DNA of 51,937 nt from the NCBI GenBank assembly GCA_019649035.1, contig BMAT01013011.1, positions 330,813 through 382,749 on the forward strand. Direction: 5' to 3'. A program made the position numbers and the translations under genes. Below are positions 1-10,808 of the stretch, in pieces. Origin of the DNA: Elysia marginata (Eukaryota > Mollusca > Gastropoda > Plakobranchidae). The notes below the pieces were generated by a model. That model saw nothing but the letters and a program-made list of their open reading frames with translations. It ran no database searches and was not told the origin of the DNA. Each line of letters opens with the position of its first letter. Position 1 is the first letter of the stretch.

Positions 1-1811
1 CATATATCATGCGTTGGCATAAAAAGGAATAAAATATAATAGAAATAATATGTAGCGTTTTACTTTCTTTCATACAATAATAACGCAAAAATCTTACTTC
101 TTAAGACACGCAAGACTCTGCACTTTTAGACAAACCCATTTTTTTTTCTATATGCTTACTTTTCCTTAAAATAGACCGGATCAGTAGACTGCTGATTATT
201 ATTCCCGCACTAATCTGTTTTCGTTCCTCTGCAGTCATAACTGCCAGCAAGCATCGCGCTGCACTGCCATGGGAATAGTAGAGAAATTAAACCTCTTGGC
301 ACAGCATGGCATTGTGGTAAACGTAATTTTAGTGAGTATTTTGAGGCTTTAGTGTAATAGCGCATCTCCCGAAATAAAAGCATCTGAAAATATGGACGTC
401 CGTACAACAGTAATATCGGTAAACTTTATTCTTGTAGCCCACTGTTTCTTTCTTTGAATTTCGATAATTTTGAGGTTAATTTTGGACATCATTGTCAACT
501 GCGTTATTTTTTCATTTCTTCATGATGATAATATTGTTCTTCCTCTGTATCATTTTTAAATGGACAATTTTTTTTATCTTTCTAACAACCTATCTGGCTG
601 AAAGATCTATCCATCATGTATTTATTCATCTATATATATTATCTGTCTATCCATCCTTACTTGTGTGCGTTTCTCACTTAATAAAATCTGATTATTTTTT
701 TAATCATTTATTATTTCCCATTAAATGTCACCGACATTTCTATCATATTTTAAAAACGTTTAATTATCAAAGCTGTATTTTTATGTAGCTCTCATTAGAA
801 AAAAATTCTGTTTTAAATCTATGTTTATTATTAAACTTGTGTCTCTATATAACAAAGGTTCTTGTAGTCTGGCTAAAGCTTTCAAGTGTAACGATATCAA
901 GAAGATGACATTATAGACACAACCTACAATACGATTCAAAATGAAAGAGTGACGCCAGACAGTCTTTGGGATTAGTGTTAGAAAGCAGTAACCTTTACTT
1001 TTCCAAATGTTTTAACCCGATCAATACTAAAATAGTCCTTTATGGTGTGAGTTCAGGCCGAGATCGTCATGTTTCTAAATACTTTACCTAAACCATATGA
1101 CGCCCTCTTCAATTTCGTTATATTAAAACAATGCAAATAGAGTTTTTGTAGTATTGTCTCAGTTAATATAAGATATATAAACCTTTTAACGTAAAATGGT
1201 ATAGACAGAATTGAAAGTTCAAGAGAATAGATAAAAACGTGAGCACAAACTCGAGTTGTCTCTGTGTTCTCGAAAATGACCTAATTTATAACTGAAAATC
1301 CTTGTTTATGCCCTTTCCGTTTATCAAGTTGATTGTTCGTTTTGTCTTCTTTTTTCGGTTTGTGGGTCATTCAGTTTGGCCGTCTCACTTAGTAATTGGT
1401 CGGAAAAGATTCTATCATTAAAAGATTAAGTGCTAAGCTGTGAAGCCATCAAACCTTTAACATCGTTTTTGCCTTACAAAGGAACGCAAGGAGTGACAAT
1501 ACATATTTGTGGAAAGAAAAACTGAATAAAAAACAGAAACAAATAGGTACAAACAAACTATCTTAGCAGATAGAGAGAAGGACAGATAGTAAATAGAGAA
1601 TAAAGTATAACAAACAGACATACATGCAAACAAACGAAGAAATAAGCTTTACAGAATCAAAGAAGGAACGGAAGAGACGCAATGAAACCAATGATTAGTG
1701 AGTGCTCCAAGAGATGGAATGTTGGAGAAGACGCATAGAAAGAAAGGAATGGAAACAGGGCGTAATGGAACCAAATACAAGGCCGAAATGCGAGAGAAAA
1801 TAGATAGAGAA

Positions 1812-1812
<1 letters not shown>
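1..1812. other. Left flank, no gene seen
   Basis: AT-rich sequence with only short open frames and no recognised protein motif. Confidence 0.5.
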
Positions 1813-1884
<72 letters not shown>

Positions 1885-1948
1885 GAGACTGACAGACAGA
1901 GACCGGCAGACAGACGGACAAGCAGACAGACAGAGATAGAGAGACAAA
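1813..1948. repeat. Compound microsatellite GATA/GACA
   Basis: About eight GATA units are followed by GAGA and about eight GACA units, then degenerate GACA. It sits in gene-free left flank. Confidence 0.95.
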
Positions 1949-2779
1949 GAAAGAGATTATGCAAATGGGAAGAGAGAGAGAAAAAGAATGCTAATAAAGA
2001 TGTAGAGAGAAAGGAAAGATATATACACGCCAAAATACGCCATTACGGATAAGGATGTTATAAAATAAGAGTTAAAGCGTTTTTGTCCAGAGACACGTGT
2101 TAGAAGAAAAAGTCCTGTCCTGTTTACAAATTAAAAAAAAAATGCAGCGAGTTAGAGAAAACAGACTATGGGGCTGTTTTATAGTGAACGCATCTTGATT
2201 GTAAAAATGAAAAAGTTGTGCCCTTAAATCAAAAAGCTATTTTGTGAGATGCTGAGTTCAATTGAGTTCAGCACAATAACTCTATGTGCTTAGAGTGCAG
2301 ATTCCTGATTTGGATTATATTTTTATTATAAATGACAAAAAGAAATCTAGACCTACTTGCCAAAGTACAGAGCACGATTTCAAAGATTTTCCTGCAAATG
2401 AAAAAATCAGGACCAAGATCTAGAATATATAGAGTTCAACCTAGATCTATTTCCGACAGTTTTAACGGCGATAGAATCAGACTCAGCTGTTCCAAAGTGC
2501 TAATTCTGCCGTAGATCCAGACTCAGCTGTAATACAAATCTCAAATAGAGGGAAAAGAAATAAAAAAAAATTAGAATATTGAGAAGAAAATAAAGATAGG
2601 AGAGGTGTAGATCATAGAAGGAGAATACATAAGGAAAAAGGGGGTGATATAAATAGAGCAAATGAGGAGAAGGCGATCAAGGGTAAACTCAACAACAGTT
2701 TAAGAAGGGAAGAGGATGAGCCTACTCAAAGTGAAAGAAAAAGGTAAACTATTCATCATGCTAGATAAAATGATAGAAT

Positions 2780-3115
2780 TTATGAAAGCAAAAAAAAAGA
2801 ATGGCAATTTAATTGATCGTGAGTCCATTCTTACATTCTTTGCTAAAACCATGTAATCATCAAGATTAAGATATATATCAAGAGGCCTAGATCTAGGTAC
2901 GCATCTACCAACGCATAACCTAACCAGTACTCAAGACAAACTGATATAATGTATGAAGACAAAATAAAAGAATGGCAATTTAATTGATCGTGAGTCTGTT
3001 TTTATATTCTTTGCTAAAAGCATGTAGTCAGCAAGAAAACGGTATATGAAGAGGCCTAAATTTAGTTTTCACCGGGCAGACTACGCATCTATAATCGCAT
3101 GAACTCACCAGTGCT
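2780..3115 (+). repeat. 171-bp tandem duplication
   Basis: Two diverged copies start near 2780 and 2951. The shared core GAATGGCAATTTAATTGATC is at 2799 and 2970, followed by TTCTTTGCTAAAA and AAGAGGCCTA in both. Confidence 0.8.
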
Positions 3116-3884
3116 CTAGGAGACTTCTCTGAACAAATTTTTATAATCAATGTTTAAAATTCATGGAACAGTCCCACAAGACAGTAGTTAAAAAAACATT
3201 TAAAATACTGATGATATACACCATTAGTTTACAGACTAGTTATAATTGTTATCATATGTATGTAGACCTTTAATTGCACATAAACTACCACATTCAAGCC
3301 AGTTGCAGTAAGGGAAGATGTCAAAGTATTGCAAAAGATTCTTTCAATAGTGCATATTGTTCTTTTCTTTAATTGCAAGACAATGTAGTTACATTTTAAC
3401 GCTTTAAATCATCAAACAGTTGCTTAAATGATTGAATTAATTGATATGACGCTTAAGCATGATTTAAAAGCTCATTAACCTAATCGAAAAATGAACCTTT
3501 TGGCATAACTAGCCGTTGACAACACACACCTTAACTAGGTAGTCGTTTTTTTACTGTGCGTGATACACTGGAACGTCGTCATTTCTCTTTAACCGAGTGC
3601 ATCGCACTAACGCTATCCGACGTAATCAGAACCTTCAGGGAGTTTTAACACAGCCCATTTTCTTCAAAATTGAAATTGCCTGCTATTTTTGTCGGTGTAA
3701 AATTCAATTTTGTTTGATTTTATTCCTGCGCCACCTTACTGTTCAAAATACTCCGGAATAGTATGTACATTGAAGGATCGAAAAAAACACACTTGATCAG
3801 TTTAAAGAGTTTTAGGTTTATTCCTACAAATTTTCAAAGTTTATGTTTTTTGTCTGCAACTGGTGTGTCATATTATTTTTTTTC

Positions 3885-4080
3885 TTACATCTCTCCTTTT
3901 TTCTCTTTCTGTCTCTCTCTTCGCTTTCTCTGACTCACTTTTTTTCTTTTCTCGTTGACTGTCGTTCTGTGTGTGTCTTCGTCTCGCTCTCTCTCCCGTT
4001 TTCTGTCTCTATTATGTCTGTCTCGTCTGTCTGCCTCTATCTGTCTAATCACTGTTTTCTGCTCTCTGCCTATCTCCAGT
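3885..4080. repeat. CT-rich low-complexity tract
   Basis: Degenerate CTCT/CTGT. Its part GTCTGTCTGCCTCTATCTGT at 4025 is repeated at 4491 with about 45 bp of similarity. Confidence 0.8.
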
Positions 4081-5035
4081 AATATATTTTTCATTTTGTC
4101 TCTTCTGCCTCTTGCTTCTTCTGCCTCCTCAAACGTTTTTTAATACTTTTGTGCTTATGACTCTCTTTTCATCAACCACCCCAATTTGTCTTTAACAAGA
4201 AATTAATATAAAGTGACTTTGAGGATTTCAATGTACGTAATTTCCACGTGTCGTCTGTCTTGAAAAAAAAGTTTCCCTCTAACATATTTTGTCGTCTTAA
4301 AGGTTATATTCTAGCATGAAAAGTTCAGATACTTTTTATCCTGTTTGTATTATAGAAGTGATCGAAAAAAAAACATTCGCTTATTTGTTGTAAGAGAAAA
4401 ACGGATACTTAAAACTGTAAAACTTTTCAGATATCCCGTAGGTCAGCGGTAATTTATCGCGAAAACTAATTCCTCATTATAAAAGTCTCTGTCTGTCTGC
4501 CTCTATCTGTTTAATCTCTGTTTTCCGCTCTCTGTCTTTCTGCGATAATCTATTGCAATACTTTATAAATAAACATGTCTACTTTAAGCTTCCCTTCTCA
4601 GCATTGTTTTATGTTTAACAACATTTCAGCTTTTCTAAGAGCCTGGTTACATTTTTTTAGGTACGCAAACATCTTTTCTGAAGCGGTCTTTACAGTTTGC
4701 TTTTTTTTAATTTGCTTAAGTACATACGGTTATAAGATTTTTGCTAAGGTTGGTTTGACTAAATTTACATACGTGCATACTAATTTTTTATAAATAGCTG
4801 AAACTAAAGGTAGAGTACTCGACCTTGTGGAATTAATGAACGAGCTGTCAAAAATTGCCTTTCTTTTTGTCCTCGAAGTTTTTTAACTGCACCTACAATC
4901 AATTCACTTTTTTTTCTTTACGTTGAAATGTTCATTCTTGTGTATTTCGATTTCTCTCTTTGTTAAAACTTCAATATCGAGACTTTATGTTTTGAAGATA
5001 ACCTATCATTGCCTTTTTTCCTATCTCACTTCCCC

Positions 5036-5357
5036 ATTTCGTTCGATCTTTTACTCTGTCTGCCTGCCTTTTTGTCTCTCTCTCTCTCTGCCTTTCTGCC
5101 TTTCTCTCCCTATCTCTGTCTCTCTGCCTCTTAATATCTCTCTCTCGATCTATCTATCTATCCATTTATCATTCTATCTGTCTATCTATCTATCTTTCTA
5201 TCTAAATATCTAGCTATCTATCTTTCTATCTTTCTATCTTTCTATCTACCTATCTATCTATCTATCTATATATCTCTCGGTCCATCTATCTTTCTATTTA
5301 TCTATATGTCTATCTTTCTTTTTATCTATCTTACTATCTATCTATCTATCTATCTAT
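5036..5357. repeat. CT-rich tract and (CTAT)n microsatellite
   Basis: CT-rich sequence passes into interrupted CTAT/CTTT repeats from about 5145 to 5357. Confidence 0.95.
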
Positions 5358-5695
5358 TACTTCAAAGTTTGATGCACATTTTTGAGATGTACCAAAAACC
5401 CTTACAAACTTGTCACATGACTTTTTTTACAATCTATTGTATGTTTTGATAAGCCTACTCATTTCTCGTATCTTTCTTTTGGCTGGAGACGTTAAAGGAG
5501 AAAAAAATTATAGTTGATTGCCTACGTGTATACCAATAAAAAATGCTTTCAATGTTAGTTGTAAGGCATCGACTAGTTCGAGCGAAGACAACCTGTTTTC
5601 TTAGATGACATGGATTGAAGCTTAATAGCAGTTCTCTTTAGCTGCTTCAGCTCTAACGTTCAATGTGCAGACCTGTTTAGAACTTCGTTTGGTAA

Positions 5696-6067
5696 TTAAT
5701 AGATTACATACTCTAACGCAGTCTCTCTAAGCAAACATACCTTTGATGCCGATATGCTCTCTATTACCCGACTTTCCTTTGATAAAAAATTCCAACAACA
5801 AACATCGGTAGTTATAAGTCCTTTGACACTTATTTGCAGTTTATTTGAACTTAACCATGGTAAAAGATAAACGCATATTTGATTTAGTAGAGTTACAAAA
5901 ACATCAAAATTGTGTCTTTGATTTCCCTTTTCTTTGGAAAATGTTATTCTTTCTGTAGAGAGGAATGAGAGAAAGATATTACTGAAGAATTTCAATAAGA
6001 GCGCACTTTCATTCTCTGTTATAGCCTTTAGAAAAATTTGTTCTGATGAGTTATGATAGTATTTCAC
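5696..6067 (-). CDS. Unassigned ORF, 123 aa
   Basis: This is the longest open frame of the left flank. It contains LLLKFFSNIFLSFL and CVYLLPWLSSNK. It has no recognised domain, no visible splice context and AT-rich codons, so chance is likely. Confidence 0.12.
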   Translation of the reverse strand: MKYYHNSSEQIFLKAITENESALLLKFFSNIFLSFLSTERITFSKEKGNQRHNFDVFVTLLNQICVYLLPWLSSNKLQISVKGLITTDVCCWNFLSKESRVIESISASKVCLLRETALEYVIY

Positions 6068-6792
6068 GAATGTATTCTTATGCTAAGTTAGTTGTATCAG
6101 AAGGATAGCAAATGCAGATTTAATAAGTAAATAGCCTTAATTTATTGAATTGAAATATAATAATTACCTTCATCAAAATTTGCAACACCGGGTTTTCAAA
6201 AAAGATAATGAAATAAAAGAAAACAAGTAACAAGGACAAACAAATAATTATTTTTACTATTAACAAGCAATACGTGGGTGAAAACGTATCCCATATCGCA
6301 AAAGAGATCTGTCACAAGAACTAAAAATTATTCTTCTTAAAATTTATAGGATTTACACCATGTGCCATCTTTGCTAAGCATCGGCATGTCATTCCGTATC
6401 TTTATTGCTTAAAAATAGACATTCTTTCTCTTTTGAATAAAACAATTTGCTTACAACGTTTGAATACGACACGGAACTGCTTTTCAGAAGGAAAGTGAAA
6501 CTTTAAAATCAATTAAATTAGGGGAGAATTTTATCTTTCAAGGTTATTCTTGCGATTGGTAAATGTATCTTTAGTAAAGATTACGAATTCATTTTTTTCT
6601 TCAAAGTCACAAAGGTATAGCAAGCCAAAGAACACAACTTAGATCATAATCACACCCGCCAGACAACCACTACTAAGTCTTTTTCTAAAGCCTTCGACGT
6701 ATTATTATAAGAAATTACTCGTGAAGAAGTTCAATTAAGAAATCTGTACAAAATCAGTGGGAGGAGGCAGAATTAAGAAAACGACCAACGTG

Positions 6793-8263
6793 GTCAATAC
6801 TGTTTTTAATAAGACCCTGCACGGAAGTAGCCCAAGGTAACCCTGCTTGTTGCTCCCGTTCCTGAGTCGCACACGACATGGACATTAACAACAAATATTA
6901 TAAGTAACAAAAAAAATATACCTAGATTAAATGTAATAGATGGGGTGAACTTTGGGTTTGCAGAGAAATACAACACGAGCAATAAAATATGTCAGTCTCT
7001 CGCTTTCATGAACTAAAGCGACCGCTTTTTTGTTGCCTGATCTTTTTTCTCATCCGACCTGTTGTGCATGCGGTAACATTATGGTATTTTTTAGTCCGTG
7101 TTTTGTTTCGATACGTTTCTACCTCACCACTTCATATTTTCATATTTATCGTTCTCGTTCATCTTATCCTACCTTTTCTTTTCGCCTATGTCAGCTACTC
7201 TTAATATTCGTTTCTATTTATTTTGCAACTACTTAAATATGAATATACCCTTAAAATCGTTGAAGGACGAAAGCTTGAAAAAATGAATGTTTATGTTTTT
7301 GTCAAACAAGGTATTTCCAAATTTCTGCGGTGGTCTATGTTTAAAATAATGCCTGCTACATGGAAACAACCCCAAAGGCCAATACGCATTGCACTGAGAA
7401 CACACAAGTCGAGCACCTAAATCAATCAAGCCTTCCATTGCCACAAACTACACTATACTGGTATAGCATGTAACTACGGTATCAATAGTAACAAGTTTAA
7501 ATATCTTTGCTGCTTTCCTTTAGCCGACGATCATTATGTTGATATTGAGCTAGTGTTGTCTGGGTACTTTACAAATATGAAAAGGTCTTTATTGAGAAAA
7601 AAATCGAAGCTGTTTAAAATTCAATAAATCAATTCTTGACCCATCCTTCCTCTCCGTATTCTTTACTGAATGCACTGCGTGTGAAAAGTATTAAAGATTA
7701 TGGACCTTTGAGCGCTTAAAAGAAAAGAAAACCAAAATTCACGCAGCATCCAACCCAATTTTTATTGTTTCTCTTAACCAATAGTAGAGCGGGTCGCTGA
7801 AGCACAAAAAGTAAATTTTTTTTGTGTGTGTGCTAAAGATCTTTATAGCCGTTACTTTTTGGACGTCACGTGCACCAGCCGACATAGCGCGAAAGAAGCT
7901 TTTACAATACAGGGAAGAGGGAAACAGGGAGGGACACATAGGAGAAGCTTGTCATTTGATTGAAGGGTGGATGTCAAGGAGAGCGCTGCTGCTCAGTTTT
8001 ACTGAGCAAACAAAAGACTAAATTTTGTAGCCTGTTGGAATTATTATACTTTGTTGGTTGGGACTTGCAAGATGTACTTCGGCCTTTTTAGAGCGAACCC
8101 GTATACTGGTGGATATTGTGCTGAAAGTGTACACTGTATTTACTGCTGAAGTTTTAGCTCGATTAATTACTAAAACATTCGTAATGTGTTGGCAAATCAC
8201 TGGTTCTAACTCAGATTAAGTATATTGTTACGCACACACTTTTTTTAGTTTACGTAACTGTAA
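6793..8263 (+). other. Conserved upstream region of gene A
   Basis: The region is shared with 19947-21415 and 39269-40779. It contains the GTCACGTGCA site at 7865 and a small hairpin GCTCAGT-TTT-ACTGAGC near 7990, partly kept in B and C. It probably includes the promoter and any 5'-UTR exon. Confidence 0.5.
7865..7874 (+). promoter_or_regulatory. E-box/CRE-like site upstream of gene A
   Basis: GTCACGTGCA lies 480 bp before the gene A start, within a block (ACGTCACGTGCACCAGCCGA) that is also present at 471 and 481 bp before genes B and C. CACGTG is the classic E-box palindrome. A role in transcription is inference. Confidence 0.35.
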
Positions 8264-8283
8264 GTTCTTTTTCTTTTATACAG
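8264..8283 (+). promoter_or_regulatory. Possible 5'-UTR splice acceptor of gene A
   Basis: A pyrimidine tract ending TTTTATACAG lies 61 bp before the ATG and would fit the end of a 5'-UTR intron. The upstream UTR exon cannot be placed from sequence alone. Confidence 0.35.
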
Positions 8284-8344
8284 AGAAGCTTTCTTCTTCA
8301 TATGTACACAACTTGCTTATACATGTAGCCTACGTTGACAAAAG

Positions 8345-8565
8345 ATGATGGAACTAAGCTACTGGTTTTTAATATACAGCAGCTTTACGGTGATGTTTTG
8401 TCTTGTCTCCACGCATTGCAAAATGTTTGATTTTCTTTTTATAGAGGAACGCAGAAACAGTACAAGTCAAGAGGAATTCTGTAATGACTTAGGATACGAT
8501 GGTCTTGCAGTCCTAAGTACACCTGAAGCTTTTGGATACGCAGTGAAAATCACCGAACATGCTAG
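8345..8565 (+). CDS. Gene A exon 1: signal peptide and first part of CTLD
   Basis: It encodes residues 1-73 plus two bases of codon 74. If the exon is read through the donor, translation stops at once (AGG TAA), which marks the splice site AG|GTAAAT. The last residues (KITEHAR) belong to the first CTLD helix. Confidence 0.85.
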
Positions 8566-10790
8566 GTAAATTTGTTTTTCAAGTAGACTTACGCTAACCA
8601 AAAAACTTATAATAACTGTTGGAATAAAAGGCTAGTTTCAGCATTTTTGTACTTTATCTTTTCCTAACCCACATCACCTTTTGTGTAAAATGTTACCCAA
8701 AGAAGTGAAAATAACAAACTAGCTATATAAATGATCAACATATTGTTGCATTTTGAGATTTTGACCTTTAATTAAAATTTTGCAAAAGTTATAGAGATTT
8801 ACCCAAAAGTTAACCACTCTTTACTCTATTTCAGGTTTAGGTCAGTTTTGTCATAATTATGGTAAATATAAGTTGGACAAATTTAATGTAACATACATAA
8901 TACTAACATTTGTTTTTCTCTCTTTTTAATAACAATCCAGAAACCGGTTCACATAAATGTTAAAAATTAGAAACACACAGTTTTAAAGTTATATTAAATT
9001 AAATATACAGAATCAAAGTTTGAGTGAAATCACAGACGAAGAAAAATCTCAGTGCATGAATACCTCAATAGAGGAGTATCTTTTGGAGATTTTAGTCGAG
9101 AGTATCATTATATTGTCGCCAAGGATCCTGCTTTCATGTATAAAACTCCCCTCTTTCGTATTAATTTTGTACACTTATGCGTTTTCTCTTTCATGGATAG
9201 GATTTAAAGCCTTTTAAACTTCAACTCGTACTCCCCAAATTAACAGATTTCAGTCTTGGTGATCCTCAAGTGGCTAAAAAGCAGTAGTGGCCTCCTTTTG
9301 TATTATGCAAATGCTTTCAGAGGATGCATGAAACATCAGTCGTCTAAATTAACACGTTCTAGACTACTTTCTTTAGCTTTCAATATGACTTCAATCGCGG
9401 TTATAACAATACTATTCACCCCATAGAAATTGTAACTTTGAAGTTTATCTGATTCATTGGGCAATCACTCGTTAAGAACTTCAAGATAAATTAGTTATCT
9501 TGCATGACTGTTTTTGTTTAACATGGTAGATTTTTTTACCTAGTTGATCATAGACATTAGCCAGTTCAAGCCACCTAGCACCAAGGTTCAATTCCTTAGA
9601 GTGGGCTTTTTGAATGGTCTCCCAGATCATGGTTAAGGGCTTCAAACAACCAGAAACTTTAGAAAGGGGACGTTTGTGAACGAAATATTTAGTTTTCTTT
9701 TCCCAGCAAATTTTTCATTTGAAGTTTTGCCAGAACTCAGAAGAAGATATACCTAATAAAATTCAAACTGTAAAACCTAATACTCTGGTGAGAGTATTTT
9801 TGCGCAATTCGGTCAACATTTTCATTTCTATTGTAAAAGTTACGATGTTTCTTTTTTCCGAAACAATATTTACCGATACCAGTTATTTACAGGACGGCTT
9901 CCTGGCAGAACGTCTTTATTGGTCTTCACTACAAGCCAGAGCTTGGCCTATTATTGTGGGATGACGGCACTTCTCCTAGGTCAGACTCGCCGTTTTTGAA
10001 TAATCCTGTACTTGTTGATCCAAGTAGTCCATTTGGCCGTCTAAACTTGAATGACCATCTCAGATTTGGAGGTGGAACTAACAACCATACTGCTTTGTGT
10101 GGAAACCGTGAGTCACATGACCTATGTTCTTTGTATGCTAACCCTGTTTCCGATTTAAAAACCTTAAAATTTAATAATAAGATAAGAGTACATTAGTATC
10201 AATTTAAGCATGTTCAATAATAATTTATTTGTTTGATTATTGTAAGAAAAATCAATAAACTCATAGCCTCTCAGAAAATTTCATTTTTCTCTAAATAACT
10301 GGTGAGTGCTAGATAATAAGTAAAAAAAACAACTCCTTGAAAGTTTACTTAAGAAACTTTGTATTTTACTATAATTCTGTATTTAATTGGCTCTGTGTTT
10401 GTTCTTTACCTATCAATTGTCTAGATGTTGATTGCCTTATAACTCTCAACCTTACCATGGGTGAAAAAAAACATAATTACTATAGATTATGCAGTTTAAA
10501 TTTCACTTTTTTCTGTGTTTACACTGTTCTAATAATCAGACAAGAACTACCCCACGGAGAGCTCCGGCAGAACTGTATCTGGAGAACTTGTGACAACATC
10601 AAGAACGATTCTCTCTGTGAGCAAGTTATCAAGTTATCTGGAGTGTGCTGTGCTATGTGGTTTTACTTCTGAATGTCGCGCCGCCGAGTTCAACTCTGAC
10701 CTTTTTACGTGCACACTTACAGGAGCCTACAGCTCTAGTGGCACCGGAACTAACCCACGCGTCCTCACCTTCGTTAGACAAACTTTCTGA
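8345..10790 (+). CDS. Gene A: secreted CTLD-PAN/apple protein, 3 coding exons, 228 aa
   Basis: Coding exons are 8345-8565, 9893-10107 and 10540-10790. Introns of 1327 bp (phase 2) and 432 bp (phase 1) have donors GTAAAT and GTGAGT and acceptors TTACAG and AATCAG. Residues 1-25 form a signal peptide ending near C25. Residues 46-145 read as a C-type-lectin-like fold: C46, then DLGYDGLAVLSTPEAFGY, a VFIGL motif (81-85), WDDGT (96-100) and an LCG cysteine (143). The calcium motifs EPN or QPD and WND are absent, as is the usual last CTLD cysteine, so sugar binding is not assured. N-glycosylation sequons are at N38 and N138. Exon 3 encodes a PAN/apple module with C181, C185, C191 and C203. The start is the first ATG of an ATGATG pair. 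The likely role is secreted recognition or adhesion; that is inference from the domains. I do not recognise a named orthologue. Confidence 0.85.
9893..10107 (+). CDS. Gene A exon 2: second half of CTLD
   Basis: It follows TTATTTACAG and ends at AACC|GTGAGT, 215 bp. Joined in phase 2 to exon 1, it reads TASWQNVFIGLHYKPELG, then LLLWDDGTSPRSDSPF, and ends TNNHTALCGN. Its first six codons differ from genes B and C at every residue. Confidence 0.85.
10540..10790 (+). CDS. Gene A exon 3: PAN/apple module and stop
   Basis: The acceptor is AATAATCAG; the exon starts with two bases that complete a His codon, then KNYPTESSGRTVSGELV. The cysteine pattern ECAVLCGFTSEC followed by FTC fits the core of a PAN/apple domain. 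The protein ends VRQTF, TGA at 10788-10790. Confidence 0.85.
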
Positions 10791-10802
10791 TCTGTAAATA
10801 AT

Positions 10803-10808
10803 ATTAAA
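10803..10808 (+). terminator. Candidate poly(A) signal, gene A
   Basis: ATTAAA lies 12 bp after the stop. An alternative AATAAA lies at 11076-11081. Both are kept in gene B. The ATTAAA is very near the stop, so the distal site may be the real one. Confidence 0.35.

Larger units (their letters stand above)
3116..6792. other. Left flank, no convincing gene
   Basis: Apart from CT-rich tracts and the unassigned minus-strand ORF at 5696-6067, I see nothing. Similarity to unit starts B and C begins near 6770. Confidence 0.5.

Noticed and set aside
1649-2033. Overlapping minus-strand frames rich in Ser, Leu, Cys
   Set aside because: They are translations of the GATA/GACA microsatellite.
7283-7420. 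45-codon frame upstream of gene A, also open at 20425-20562 and 39769-39963
   Set aside because: The frame is kept without indels, but most differences between copies fall at codon positions 1 and 2, so there is no sign of protein constraint.
9590-9600. B-box-like GGTTCAATTCC, also in unit B near 28710
   Set aside because: The spacing to any A-box-like sequence is too short and no fold is possible; it is ordinary intron sequence shared by the units.
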